The notes under the pieces are model-generated. The model saw only the letters and a list, made by a program, of their open reading frames with translations. It did not search any database and was not told the DNA's origin. Made by a program: the position numbers and the translations under genes. 64,000 nt of DNA from positions 1 to 64,000 of the forward strand of contig NZ_KB899046.1 of NCBI RefSeq assembly GCF_000377985.1, in the 5' to 3' direction. Positions within the stretch are counted from its first letter, which is position 1; each line of letters starts with the position of its first letter. This document shows positions 34,060 through 46,983 of this stretch, one piece after another. This DNA comes from Sporolactobacillus vineae DSM 21990 = SL153. Its GTDB lineage: Bacteria > Bacillota > Bacilli > Bacillales > Sporolactobacillaceae.

Positions 34060-34279
34060 CTTGTATCACCTCAGCAACCAGTCTGATCAGATTGCCGGTG
34101 ATCTATACCTCAGAATGCAAAAAATCAACCATTTTTCTAAAAACCTGCTAATTTTTTTAAAAATGTACTGTGGATTCCGCTATTTTATGAGAATCGCATC
34201 TCTTCAGCGTGCGTTGCCGCAAGTTTGCGGCACAGCTGTTTCGGGTCCGCCGAAGAAAATGGTGACTCCAGCAGGGGGG

Positions 34280-35278
34280 CTATTTCAGAACCGTGGCCCT
34301 GCCGGAGGTCACGGTCATCCGGCTGATTTGCGTGCCGCGGTAGTAATAGGCGATGATCTGTGATGCCGTTTTTCCAGTGCGGGCCATGCCCTGAGCGCCA
34401 TACTGGCTCATTCCGACACCGTGGCCGTTGCCGGTCGTGTCGGCAATGATTGTATTTCCTTTCCTGGTCAGCCGGAAATCGGACGAGCTGAGGTTCAACT
34501 TTTCCCGGATCTGGCGTCCGGTGAACGTGCGGCCGCCGATCTTGAACCGGGCGATATAGCCGGCGCCGGTCCGCGCGACAACATGGCCGACGGTACCGTC
34601 CTGAACCGGCAGCGCGACCCCCAGTGCCGATTCGGCATCGGCGGCACTGATTTTCTTTTCCCTTTTATATTTCGGCGACAGTTTATCCCATGGACTCGGA
34701 ACGGACTTCAGGTATGGGACATCCGTGGTCCAGTAATCGGAAGCATTAGCTGTCCGGCCGTTGCTCGTCGAGAAAAAGAGCGGCGTGATCAGTTTGCCCC
34801 GATAGGTAATCACCTGATTGTCGGTGGCCTCCACGGCTTTGGTGATCTTGCGAATCCGCCACGCATAGTCTTTTCCCCAGATTCTTTTGAGCTCCTGAGG
34901 GCTGTTATAGACCTGATTGCTGACGGTGTCGGTGACGCGTGCCGCCGGGTTGCTGACCAGGCGGGCGACAATGTAGGTCCGGGCCGCCAGCGCCTGGGCT
35001 TCAAGTGCCTGCGGCTGAAAGGCAGCCGGCATTTCCGAGCCGACGACACCAATCAGGTACTGGTTCAGACCGACCCGCTCGGTGATCCCGGTAGCCGAGC
35101 GACGAACGGAAACAGTGACGGCGGGATCCGGATTCGGACTTTTGTCTGGAACGGCGCTGGGTAACTGCAAGGTTGCCGACTGGACCGGCGGCTTGTGAAT
35201 GAATGGAGAAACAATAATCGTGGGTACCAGGAGGATAACGAGTACAAAGGCGAGAAGCAGTGCGGCTTTTTTCTTCAT
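34280..35278 (-). CDS. spoIID: Stage II sporulation protein SpoIID
   Basis: 332 residues. An N-terminal signal-anchor (about 5-25) precedes the SpoIID lytic transglycosylase domain, with catalytic Glu in GVVGSEMPAAFQPQALEAQALAAR and the C-terminal GNGHGVGMSQYGAQGMA motif. It cuts denuded glycan strands during engulfment, together with SpoIIM and SpoIIP. It lies between murAA and spoIIQ, as in B. subtilis. It begins 390 bases after murAA; that gap holds the murAA terminator and a palindromic stretch. Confidence 0.95.
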   Translation of the reverse strand: MKKKAALLLAFVLVILLVPTIIVSPFIHKPPVQSATLQLPSAVPDKSPNPDPAVTVSVRRSATGITERVGLNQYLIGVVGSEMPAAFQPQALEAQALAARTYIVARLVSNPAARVTDTVSNQVYNSPQELKRIWGKDYAWRIRKITKAVEATDNQVITYRGKLITPLFFSTSNGRTANASDYWTTDVPYLKSVPSPWDKLSPKYKREKKISAADAESALGVALPVQDGTVGHVVARTGAGYIARFKIGGRTFTGRQIREKLNLSSSDFRLTRKGNTIIADTTGNGHGVGMSQYGAQGMARTGKTASQIIAYYYRGTQISRMTVTSGRATVLK

Positions 35279-35451
35279 GGAATTCCTCCGGTGCAGGTTT
35301 GTTTTTTACTGGATGATATGCTCCGCTTCCGCCATTTAGAAGCCGGGCCATCCCGGCCGTGGAAAAATCCGCTTGAATTCTGACTGTTCGCAGGGACTTG
35401 TCTTTTTTGAGTCATAAATGATGGCACGCAGCATATAATCCTGATTGGGCG

Positions 35452-35540
35452 GACGTCGCTCCTTTGCAGGTGTCCGCCGGCGATCGACGAGCCTCGATCG
35501 ACTCGCTGATGCCGCAGGCGTGTCGCACCCTTTCCTCCAA
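35452..35540. repeat. Palindrome-rich intergenic element between murAA and spoIID
   Basis: The stretch contains the inverted pair CGATCGA/TCGATCG around CGAGCC, and partly complementary flanks (CAGGTGTCCGCCGG against the region GCCGCAGGCGTGTCGCACC). It is GC-rich and would fold into a long RNA hairpin. It may be a member of a dispersed repeat family, but no second copy in this window proves that. Confidence 0.4.
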
Positions 35541-35562
35541 ACAATAAAGTATCAATAGAATA

Positions 35563-35595
35563 GAAAAAACCGGCCGGGGTAAAAACCGGTCGGTC
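35563..35595 (-). terminator. Terminator of murAA
   Basis: On the minus strand ACCGACCGG and CCGGCCGGT pair with one G-U and are followed by TTTTTTC. Confidence 0.85.
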
Positions 35596-35667
35596 TGAGG
35601 ATTATGTAACCGTAAATTATTGGGAATGAGGAACGCGGTTGCGCGCCTCGGTGGTTTGATCATGTTG

Positions 35668-37005
35668 TTACGCAAATTTCGGATCGGCGCTGATCTGAGG
35701 ATGGATGGCTTCAGGTTCAGCGGCAGGAATCTCATGCTTCTCTTCGTCGACACGAACACGTTCAATGTCGGCGCCCAGTGCTCTGAGCTTGCCGGTGAGA
35801 TTGACGTAACCGCGGTCAATGTGGTGCAGCCTTCTGACCTTGGTGTGTCCCTTCGCGGCCAGGCCGGCGATGACCAGGGCAGCACCGGCGCGCAGATCGG
35901 TCGCTGCAACCTCGGCACCCTGCAGGTCGTCGGGGCCGCTGATGATCGCGGAACGGCCGTCAATTTTGATCGATGCATTCATGCGGCGGAATTCTTCAAC
36001 GTGCATGAAGCGGTTCTCAAATACCGTTTCGGTGATCACGGAAATGCCTTCTGCTTTCAGCATCAGGGCCATCATCGGCGCCTGAAGATCGGTTGGGAAG
36101 CCCGGATGCGGCATTGTCTTGATATCGACCGCTTTGAGGTGATCGGGGCCGATGACGCGAAGTCCGCCCTCTTCTTCGTTGACGGTCACGCCGGCTTCGC
36201 GCAGTTTGGCAATCAGCGGACGCAAATCGTCAACATCGGAATCTTCAACGAGCACGTTGCCGCCGGTGATGGCTGCAGCGATCATATAGGTGCCGGCTTC
36301 GATCCGGTCGGGCAGAATCGTGTGTTCCGCGCCATGGAGCTGATCCACGCCTTCAATCGTGATGCGGCCGGTGCCGGCGCCGCTGACGCGTGCGCCCATG
36401 GCATTCAGGTACTGAGCAAGATTGACAATTTCCGGCTCGCAGGCGGCGTTCTCAAGGACCGTTTCGCCTTCAGCCAGTGAAGCAGCCATGATAATGTTCT
36501 CCGTGGCACCGACGCTTGGGAAATCAAGATAGATGACCGTACCCTTTAGTTTGCCTTCCACGCTTGCTTCGATCGACCCGTTGCCGATTTTTACCCTGGC
36601 ACCCATGGCCTCGAAACCTTTCAGGTGCTGGTCGATCGGCCGTGAACCGATGGCGCAGCCGCCGGGCAGGGCAATTTTCGCATGACCGACTCTGGCAAGC
36701 AGCGGTCCCATAACGAGGAATGAAGCCCGCATCTTCCGGACATATTCAAATGGCGCTTCCGTGTAAGGATCCGCATCCGCGTTGGCGACAATCGTCTTGT
36801 TTTTATAATTTACCGATACGTTCAAATAACGTAATACTTCATTAATCGTGTATACATCGGCCAGTTCCGGTACATTATATATTTTGCTTGTTCCGATACT
36901 GGCCAGCATCGAAGCGGCGATGACGGGGAGTACCGCGTTTTTCGCGCCTTCAATTTTCACAGATCCAGAAAGCCGTTTTCCTCCACGAATAATTATCTTT
37001 TCCAA
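35668..37005 (-). CDS. murAA: UDP-GlcNAc 1-carboxyvinyltransferase MurAA
   Basis: 445 residues. It transfers enolpyruvate from PEP to UDP-GlcNAc, the first step of peptidoglycan synthesis. Active-site Cys117 is in [13 protein letters not shown], the fosfomycin target. The substrate loop GAKNAVLP lies at 20-27. About 25 residues beyond the usual end form an acidic/Pro-rich tail ([19 protein letters not shown]). The start is TTG at 37005. Synteny with ywmB and spoIID marks it as MurAA; the second paralogue is at 58077. Confidence 0.95.
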   Translation of the reverse strand: MEKIIIRGGKRLSGSVKIEGAKNAVLPVIAASMLASIGTSKIYNVPELADVYTINEVLRYLNVSVNYKNKTIVANADADPYTEAPFEYVRKMRASFLVMGPLLARVGHAKIALPGGCAIGSRPIDQHLKGFEAMGARVKIGNGSIEASVEGKLKGTVIYLDFPSVGATENIIMAASLAEGETVLENAACEPEIVNLAQYLNAMGARVSGAGTGRITIEGVDQLHGAEHTILPDRIEAGTYMIAAAITGGNVLVEDSDVDDLRPLIAKLREAGVTVNEEEGGLRVIGPDHLKAVDIKTMPHPGFPTDLQAPMMALMLKAEGISVITETVFENRFMHVEEFRRMNASIKIDGRSAIISGPDDLQGAEVAATDLRAGAALVIAGLAAKGHTKVRRLHHIDRGYVNLTGKLRALGADIERVRVDEEKHEIPAAEPEAIHPQISADPKFA

Positions 37006-37106
37006 AACCTTTTCCCCTCCGCGTCCTTATATCTCTTCGCTCGATCCGAGTGAGCCACCGGCCGTGCCGGGGAGACACGTCCCCCTCAGGCGCGGACTGA
37101 TGTAAT

Positions 37107-37865
37107 TCAATATTCCAGAGTGATAATCGGCGTACCGAGCGTAATCACGGTTTTCTGTCCGTCATCACGCAGAGCCACCTGCAAATTAACCGGCCGGTTT
37201 CCGGATCGTATCTGATCATTCCATATCGCATTATATGCGGAAATCGAAACAAAGGTTTTTTCGCTTAACCGTTCAACGGGAACCGCATTGAAAAAGTTGA
37301 GATAACGATCCCCCCGGCTTGATAAGCCAAGTTTCATTCTAGCATGGTCCTGAGCTCTGACACAAGAGAATATCTGCACTTGACGATGAAAAATTTCGGT
37401 GATCTCACCATGAATCTTTTTTTCCTGTACCGGCCAGATGTTCCGGTTATATTTTTCGCTTTGAACCTGATAAAGCGTCGCCGTCCGGTAAAGTTTTCCG
37501 ACCGGATAGGCAAGATATGTCAGCTGCGCCGTCTCACCCGTACCGGCCCGTTTCCGTGCCTGCCGGACGAGGATGCCGCCATGCTTACTGAAAGCCGTCC
37601 AGTTACCTGTTGAAAAGTTGTTGCGTTCCTTACTCACATATCGTTCAAACTGTGTTTTTGTCAGCAGCGCCGAGTGTTCCTCACGAGCATATACTGTCCA
37701 GCCGGAAACTTCTGCATGATCCTTTTCCAGCAGCTGGGCAAACTGCCCGATGCGTCCGACGGGATCCGTTCTACTCCCGGTTGTTCCCGTCTTTCCCTCG
37801 GCTCCGGTGCCGGCTGTCAGGATCAACAGCCACACCATAAAAGTCAGAATCAGTGTCTTCTTCAT
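37107..37865 (-). CDS. ywmB: YwmB-family secreted protein
   Basis: 252 residues. A signal peptide covers about 1-24 (MKKTLILTFMVWLLILTAG). The rest is a YwmB-type fold, described from structure as TATA-box-binding-like. Marks include SGWTVYAREEHSALLT and SISAYNAIWNDQI. The function is unknown. It precedes murAA by 102 bases in the same order as B. subtilis. Confidence 0.82.
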   Translation of the reverse strand: MKKTLILTFMVWLLILTAGTGAEGKTGTTGSRTDPVGRIGQFAQLLEKDHAEVSGWTVYAREEHSALLTKTQFERYVSKERNNFSTGNWTAFSKHGGILVRQARKRAGTGETAQLTYLAYPVGKLYRTATLYQVQSEKYNRNIWPVQEKKIHGEITEIFHRQVQIFSCVRAQDHARMKLGLSSRGDRYLNFFNAVPVERLSEKTFVSISAYNAIWNDQIRSGNRPVNLQVALRDDGQKTVITLGTPIITLEY

Positions 37866-38024
37866 TCCGTACGCACCTCTCTCCCTGCCTTAAGTATGGC
37901 CGGCAGAAGGAGGGCTGCATACGTGGAACTTTTCGTCAAAACCAGCCCGATTTCCCCGATGGACGACATCTCCGCCATGAGGAAATCCGGGACTTTCGGC
38001 TTACTCGCAGGTTTGCCACTGCGC

Positions 38025-38258
38025 TCATCCGTAAATATGCGGCAGCATCAGTGACCAGTTCATGTAGTCAATCAGAAACTGTGCGACCGGATGGCTGATG
38101 GCAAGTGCCAGAAGAATGTAACAAATCCTGGCCTGTAATGACTTCGGGTGCCGGAACAGCAGATCAAATTTAAGACTCTGAAGCGCCCACCATGTGAGGA
38201 CGAGGACCAGGAGATTCACGAAGATATTTAACAGTGCCTGTACCCCAATTGTCGTCAC
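38025..38258 (-). CDS. ywzB: YwzB-family (DUF1146) membrane protein
   Basis: 77 residues, two helices (about 8-26 and 42-62) joined by a basic loop (FRHPKSLQAR). TWWALQSLKFD and the basic loop fit the DUF1146 family. The GTG at 38258 is preferred: GGTGG stands seven bases before it and the product begins MTTIGVQALLN like relatives. The ATG at 38285 would add nine residues. Function unknown; conserved next to the atp operon in Bacillales. Confidence 0.82.
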   Translation of the reverse strand: MTTIGVQALLNIFVNLLVLVLTWWALQSLKFDLLFRHPKSLQARICYILLALAISHPVAQFLIDYMNWSLMLPHIYG

Positions 38259-38580
38259 TTTCTTGCCACCTGCCTGATTGATCATGTAATGCTCGTTACC
38301 CTTTCATGAACCGGATATTGTTTCTGCGGTTCGGGAATGTGCATCCATCTCCTGTTTGTAATCAATCTGTAATCAAAAGTTAATATTTCTTAAACAATTT
38401 TATTTTAACGCGATTTTGGGAAAATAACCACAATAATCTAAATGATTGTTTTTTCAGAATTAATACAGATTTCTCGAATTTCATTACATTTTTGACAGGT
38501 AGAAACTGGAGCTGTAATGATCTGCGGATTCGGTCGAAATAAGACAGGAAGAGCGCTTCGTTTCGTCATTTTGCCATATT

Positions 38581-38644
38581 GTTGATTTCCGCTGCAGGCG
38601 CTCGCTTTTCCCGCAGGAATCTCGCACCTTCAGCTTCAATCAAC
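38581..38644. repeat. 64-bp palindromic MITE-like element
   Basis: The ends are GTTGATT and AATCAAC. The first 20 bases match the reverse complement of the last 20 at 15 positions (GTTGATTTCCGCTGCAGGCG). The inside (GCTCGC, CCCGCAGGA) recalls the widespread Bacillus intergenic repeat with the same ends. It sits in the 430-base gap 38259-38687, 44 bases before an IS3-type orfA. The rest of the gap is AT-rich promoter-like DNA for ywzB. Confidence 0.6.
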
Positions 38645-38687
38645 GGGTAACCAAGATCGCGATAAATGCAATTTTACGAAAGAGGAT

Positions 38688-38990
38688 GTGAAGAAGGTGG
38701 GTAAGCATCATAGCCGGGAATTCCGGGAATCGATCGCAAAATTGATTGTGGATGGACACAGGGCAGCGCACGATGTGGCACTTGAAAAGGGACTGCCGGA
38801 CTCCACGATCAGCCGCTGGGTGGCTGCATATAGAGCGGCGCGTCATACGACAGACGTGAAGCGGACGCCGAACCGGGAGGAACTCGAAAAGGCCAAAGCC
38901 GCTTACATCAAAGAAATGAAACAAATTGATCGGGAAAATGAGCTTCTGAAGCGAACGATGCAGTTTCTCAGGGGCCAAGATGAATCGTGA
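38688..38990 (+). CDS. Lone IS3-family transposase OrfA-like protein
   Basis: 100 residues. A HTH_Tnp_1 domain (about 8-50; EFRESIAKLIVDGHRAAHDV and STISRWVAAY) is followed by a leucine-zipper-like coiled coil (about 62-95; ELEKAKAAYIKEMKQIDREN, ELLKRTMQFL), which is the plan of IS3 OrfA. No OrfB with a DDE domain follows: the 250 bases to the atpC terminator are not coding. The GTG start at 38688 has only a weak ribosome site. It is on the plus strand, against its neighbours. It is either a remnant of an insertion sequence or a DNA-binding relic. Confidence 0.7.
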   Translation: MKKVGKHHSREFRESIAKLIVDGHRAAHDVALEKGLPDSTISRWVAAYRAARHTTDVKRTPNREELEKAKAAYIKEMKQIDRENELLKRTMQFLRGQDES

Positions 38991-39197
38991 AAGCAGAAAT
39001 GGATATGCCGGTTTTTTCGCGGCTTTCCTAAAAATTGATCGGTTCCCGGGATAAAAGATGGCAATTTTTTAAAGAACTGTGCTTAAACAGATAGGTGCAC
39101 GAGCGCAGCCATTTCATTTGCGGGCGATTTGGGTATATATCAGCCGATTTCGCCATTTTCAGCCGAATTAGATGAGAAGCGGGATCAGTGACTGCAC

Positions 39198-39232
39198 AAA
39201 AAAGAGAAGCCCATCTCTGAGCTCCTTTTTTT
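39198..39232 (-). terminator. Terminator of the atp operon
   Basis: On the minus strand AAAAAAAGGAGC pairs with GCTTCTCTTTTTT (one G-U, one bulge), ending in a T run. It could work from both sides. Confidence 0.75.
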
Positions 39233-39242
39233 GTATCCGGAT

Positions 39243-39707
<465 letters not shown>

Positions 39708-39719
39708 TTAGACTGCGCA

Positions 39720-41168
<1,449 letters not shown>

Positions 41169-41233
41169 TCACTCCTAACCGTTATGCTTCGCTCAAGGGA
41201 GCATAAAGTCCGGTTTAAACAGAGCCTACACAT

Positions 41234-42103
41234 TTATTCGAGTGCGGCAGCGCCGCCGACAATTTCTGTAATTTCCTGAGTGATTGCCGCCTGACGGGCA
41301 CGGTTGTACGACAGCGACAGGTGATCGATAATGTCACTGGCATTATCCGAAGCACTGCGCATGGCCGTCATCCGTGCTGCCTGTTCGGCTGCTTTGGCGT
41401 CGAGCAGGGCGCCGTAGATCTGCCCCTCAGCGTAAAGCGGAAGCAGATTCTTCAGCACTTCATCTTCATCCGGTTCGTAAATGTAATTCGTTTTCTTCGC
41501 CGGACCTTCAGTTAAGTTGGTGAGCGGCAAGAGCTGCTTGTCTTCCACCGTCTGGGAAATCGCGTTGACAAAGTGATTATAGATCAGATGCAGTTCATCG
41601 ACTTTCTTCGTATTGAACAGGTCGATCACCTTGCGCGCAAAAGCCACCGCATCGTCAAAATTGATCTCATCGGCCACATCCGTTTTGCTGAAAACAACCG
41701 GATAGTTCCGTCTTGTGAAAAATTTCAGGCCGATCTTTCCAGTGACAATCACCGTATATTCATCCGGCGACTGATGTTTTTCACGGATCCGGTTCTGCGC
41801 ATATTTCAGCACGTTGCTGTCATACGCACCGGCCAGTCCGCGGTTTTCCGTCAGAACCAGATAGGCGGTCTTCTTCACCGGACGGGTGGCGAGCATCGGA
41901 TGTTTGCTGTCGCCGCCCTTTGGCATCGCGCTGGCAATGCTGGCCACCACTTCACGCAGTTTGCCGGCATACGCTGCATAGTTCTGGGCACTCAGCTGCG
42001 CCCGGCTCAGCCGCGCAGCGGCAACCATCTGCATCGCCTTGGTGATCTTGCTCATCTGCTTGGTCGACGCGATCTTTTCCTTGATTTCACGCATTGAAGG
42101 CAT
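41234..42103 (-). CDS. atpG: ATP synthase gamma subunit
   Basis: 289 residues. N- and C-terminal helices (REIKEKIASTKQMSKITKAMQMV and RQAAITQEITEIVGGA) form the rotating coiled-coil shaft; LTENRGLAGAYDSN is in the Rossmann-like middle domain. The ATG at 42103 follows GGTGGTGAAAGAAC. Confidence 0.96.
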   Translation of the reverse strand: MPSMREIKEKIASTKQMSKITKAMQMVAAARLSRAQLSAQNYAAYAGKLREVVASIASAMPKGGDSKHPMLATRPVKKTAYLVLTENRGLAGAYDSNVLKYAQNRIREKHQSPDEYTVIVTGKIGLKFFTRRNYPVVFSKTDVADEINFDDAVAFARKVIDLFNTKKVDELHLIYNHFVNAISQTVEDKQLLPLTNLTEGPAKKTNYIYEPDEDEVLKNLLPLYAEGQIYGALLDAKAAEQAARMTAMRSASDNASDIIDHLSLSYNRARQAAITQEITEIVGGAAALE

Positions 42104-42144
42104 GTTCTTTCACCACCTTTTTAACGTCACTGATCCGTTAAAAA

Positions 42145-44208
<2,064 letters not shown>

Positions 44209-44212
<4 letters not shown>

Positions 44213-44694
44213 CGCTGATTCCCCACCTGCTTCATCAGCTGATCAATTTCCTTAGAGTAATCTTTCGCGTTGACCTCTTTCTCCAGTATCTTCGACGCCA
44301 GCAATACGGATAGATCAGCCACTTCGTCACGAATGGCGGCAATAGCTTTTGCTTTCTCCTGGCTGATGTCGTCATGCGCTTCTTTGATCAGCAGATCAGA
44401 GTGTTTCTTCGCCTCTTCGATCACGTTTTTCGATTCGGCAGTTGCCTGACTCTTCGCCTGCTCAATCATTTCACGCGATTCCTGGCGTGCCTTGTCCAAT
44501 TCTGCTTTCTGCTGCTCCAGATATTTCTGCGATTTTTCACGTGAGGTCTCTGCTTCAGTAATCTGATTATTAATATATTGCTTTCGCTTGTTCATCATTG
44601 CAGCAACCGGACCGACAGCCTTCCAGGCAACAAGTGCCATTAGAATCAGAAAAATCACGATCTGGGCAAGAATTGTTCCCAAGGAAAATGACAT
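44209..44694 (-). CDS. atpF: ATP synthase b subunit
   Basis: 161 residues. One N-terminal membrane helix (about 6-26), then a long charged coiled coil (about 35-135) of the stator stalk. The ATG at 44694 gives the usual MSFSLGTILAQ start; an upstream in-frame TTG at 44718 overlaps the GGAG site. Confidence 0.95.
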
Positions 44695-44850
44695 TTCTTT
44701 TGCCACTCCTTTCGCCAATTGTTTTTTGCTGTCAAACTTTTTCTGTCAGGCATGGGGAAAGCTCCGGACAAGCCGGAACCATGCCTCTCGCTTCCTGAAT
44801 CATCATATCCGCAGGTAAGCGCGGGTTACAGCGCCACCTGATTTCTTTTA

Positions 44851-45075
44851 TTACCCAACAAGGCCGAAGAGCACCAGAATACCAAAAGCAATTGAAATAA
44901 TTGGCAGGGCTTCAATCAAACCGAACAGGATCATCGTCTGGCCAAAAAGTGTACCCCTTGCTTCCGGTTGGCGAGCAATTCCTTCCATATAACGTGCAAA
45001 CAAAATACTGTCGCCGATACCTGCTGCAAGAGCTCCAAAACCGATCATCAGTGCACCAGCAAGAATTGTAGTCAT
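44851..45075 (-). CDS. atpE: ATP synthase c subunit
   Basis: 74 residues, a helical hairpin. The ion-carrying carboxylate is Glu54 in FGLIEALPI; the polar loop is ARQPEA. The sodium-binding extra residues (Gln and Glu-Ser) are not seen, so proton coupling is expected. The ATG at 45075 follows GGGAGG. Confidence 0.96.
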   Translation of the reverse strand: MTTILAGALMIGFGALAAGIGDSILFARYMEGIARQPEARGTLFGQTMILFGLIEALPIISIAFGILVLFGLVG

Positions 45076-45142
45076 AAAAAAATTCCTCCCAAAAGTCTAT
45101 GTTTTGTACCACCCCAAAAACTTCATACCCATAAACGGACGG

Positions 45143-45883
45143 CTATTCTGCGGACACTTTCTGCCCTATATAGACCATCGCCAGAACAGTAAAGATGTAC
45201 GCCTGAATGCAGCCGACAAAGACAGAGAATCCCATCCATACGATAAGCGGAACCGCTGTCAGATAGAGTGCACCTTCCCGTAAAATAAGGATCAGGACTT
45301 CACCGGCAAAAATGTTGGCCCAAAGTCGAGCCGCATGGGTTACCGGTTTTGCCAGCTCATCAATGATGTTAAACGGAAGCATCCACCAATACGGTTTGAA
45401 ATAATCTTTCACATAAACCAGAGGATGTTTTACCGCACCGGCAAGATGCGAATAGATCATGATTGCGCCCGCCATAGCAACGGTCACATTCAGATCCGAA
45501 GTCGGTGACTTGAACCAGCTGACAGAGTGCGTTGTTTTCAGCATGTCAGCCGTAATTCCGAGTGACGGAATCGGTCCAGTCACGGTTGCTGTAACGATGA
45601 CAATAACGCCAAGCAGATTGGCAATCATAATAAAAAAGAAAGTGGTCAATGCGAAACTGATGTACTTATATGACTCTTTCTTTTCCATCATAATGCCGGT
45701 GATTCCATTGATGAAGTCGATGATGTACTCCATTACATTTTGTTTTCCCGATGGACGGATGCTCAGGTGACGTGTCAGTGCAGTAACAAGAAAGTACACG
45801 ATCACAGCTGTAACAAGGCTTCCGATAATGACAGTCAGATCGAATGTCATTCCGAGAAACTTTACTTTCGGAGTCAGATCCAA
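45143..45883 (-). CDS. atpB: ATP synthase a subunit
   Basis: 246 residues, five or six helices. The essential Arg is in AARLWANIFAGEVL near 190. The end FVGCIQAYIFTVLAMVYIGQKV is typical. The TTG at 45883, with GGGGGG about seven bases before it, is preferred over the ATG at 45901, which lacks a ribosome site. It follows the damaged atpI. Confidence 0.94.
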   Translation of the reverse strand: MDLTPKVKFLGMTFDLTVIIGSLVTAVIVYFLVTALTRHLSIRPSGKQNVMEYIIDFINGITGIMMEKKESYKYISFALTTFFFIMIANLLGVIVIVTATVTGPIPSLGITADMLKTTHSVSWFKSPTSDLNVTVAMAGAIMIYSHLAGAVKHPLVYVKDYFKPYWWMLPFNIIDELAKPVTHAARLWANIFAGEVLILILREGALYLTAVPLIVWMGFSVFVGCIQAYIFTVLAMVYIGQKVSAE

Positions 45884-45910
45884 GAGTCTCCCCCCTTTCA
45901 TCCGCAGACA

Positions 45911-46292
45911 TTATGCTACCCTTTTTAAATAAGTAAAAAATGATCACCGACACAGCTAAAAGGTAACCAAACAGCAGCGACAGCACAAAGGAACGATAGT
46001 CAATACGGGCCGGGAACCGGCAGACCAGCAGGGCGCCGAAAATCACCGTCAGGATACGGCCGGTCATATGTAATCCTGCGGGCCGGGAACCGGCAATCGC
46101 CCGAAGCCCGGCTATCTTGAGCCGAAAGGATAGATGGAAAATATTATATAAACTGATTAATCCGCCGAGGAGAGCACCGGTTGCCAGCGCCTTCCAGGAT
46201 GTGAAAAACCAGATTAACCCGAAAATCAGCAGATAGATTACCGCAAAAATCCCTGTCGTGCGGGTGTACCACTTGATTCATCGACGTCGCAT
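45911..46292 (-). pseudogene. atpI: atpI with an in-frame stop at codon 5 and a displaced end
   Basis: From the ATG at 46292 (AGGA upstream, two bases after the atpZ stop) the frame reads Met-Arg-Arg-Arg, then TGA at 46278-46280. It then continues open as IKWYTRTTGIFAVIYLLIF, ALLGGLISLYNIFHLSFRLK and YRSFVLSLLFGYLLAVSV, which is a recognisable ATP synthase subunit I with four helices. A normal-looking stop (TAA, 45911-45913) lies one frame off; in the true frame the ORF would run far into atpB. Two lesions suggest decay, unless translation starts at a non-standard codon. AtpI assists c-ring assembly and is often dispensable. Confidence 0.65.
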
Positions 46293-46294
46293 GA

Positions 46295-46516
46295 TCAGTC
46301 CTTCAGAAAAGATTTCAGCGTATAATAGCAGCTGAACAGGCCGAACAGGAATCCGGCAACGGCGCACAGCGGCAGCCAGAGGTGTGACGATCCGAACCGC
46401 CCGTCCAGATATTTACCGGCCAGGGCGCCGATGATGATGAACGCAAAGATTTCGAAGCCCATGGCACTGACCATTGCCGCCATCTGCAGCGGTGTCTGCT
46501 GCTTCTTTCCGCTCAT
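46295..46516 (-). CDS. atpZ: AtpZ-family small membrane protein
   Basis: 73 residues, two helices (about 15-35 and 45-66) joined by GKYLDGRFGSSH. It matches the AtpZ (F0F1-ATPase-related) family, which with AtpI has been proposed to move magnesium or calcium for the ATP synthase. The ATG at 46516 follows GAGGGGG. First gene of the atp operon. Confidence 0.88.
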   Translation of the reverse strand: MSGKKQQTPLQMAAMVSAMGFEIFAFIIIGALAGKYLDGRFGSSHLWLPLCAVAGFLFGLFSCYYTLKSFLKD

Positions 46517-46747
46517 CCCGCAACCCCCTCAGCCGCTCACTGTACCGTGCCGGTTAACGTATAAAGCTGCTTTCGTTCACGTTTCGGCATGTCTCCTGCG
46601 CACACTTTACACACTTAATACATTCGAAACGTTCGCCGGAAAGCAAGGACAGATCACAGAATGCACACAATTTTATACCTCTGAACTTCCCGGTCATTCC
46701 TGCACAACATACCGATTAGCTGTTTCAAAAAAGGGCATCACCTATAC

Positions 46748-46777
46748 ATTTTAACGAAAGCGTTATCTTTTTGTCAA
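46748..46777 (-). promoter_or_regulatory. atp operon promoter with embedded cre-like site
   Basis: On the minus strand TTGACA and TAAAAT are 18 bases apart. On the plus strand CGAAAGCGTTATCT (46755-46768), inside the spacer, agrees with the cre consensus TGWAARCGYTWNCW at 13 of 14 positions. CcpA bound there would block RNA polymerase. The rest of the 467-base gap 46517-46983 is AT-rich and shows no gene. Confidence 0.7.
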
Positions 46778-46983
46778 TAAAACGCCACATTATTGCCTTA
46801 TCAGTTTTTTCTATCAGAAAAAATGATGTTTCATGTCACTTTTTCTGCTTGTTCGCTTATCTAAAATATAGAACATTTACCCGGATGTCGTCACCGATAA
46901 AATGTGACAAATCGCCAACAAAGCGAAATAATAATCTTGCAAACGTTTTATTTTTGAAAATTGTTTTCTTGATCGCTATCCGG

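Noticed and set aside
39110-39170. Two degenerate units resembling array 5 (TCAGCCGA at about 20-bp spacing)
   Set aside because: Only two copies with weak similarity; could be chance.
38688-39190. Complete IS3 element
   Set aside because: No OrfB and no flanking inverted repeats or target duplication could be identified.
46933-46950. Second cre-like sequence (TGCAAACGTTTTAT) just after upp
   Set aside because: Two mismatches to the consensus and not near a recognisable promoter.
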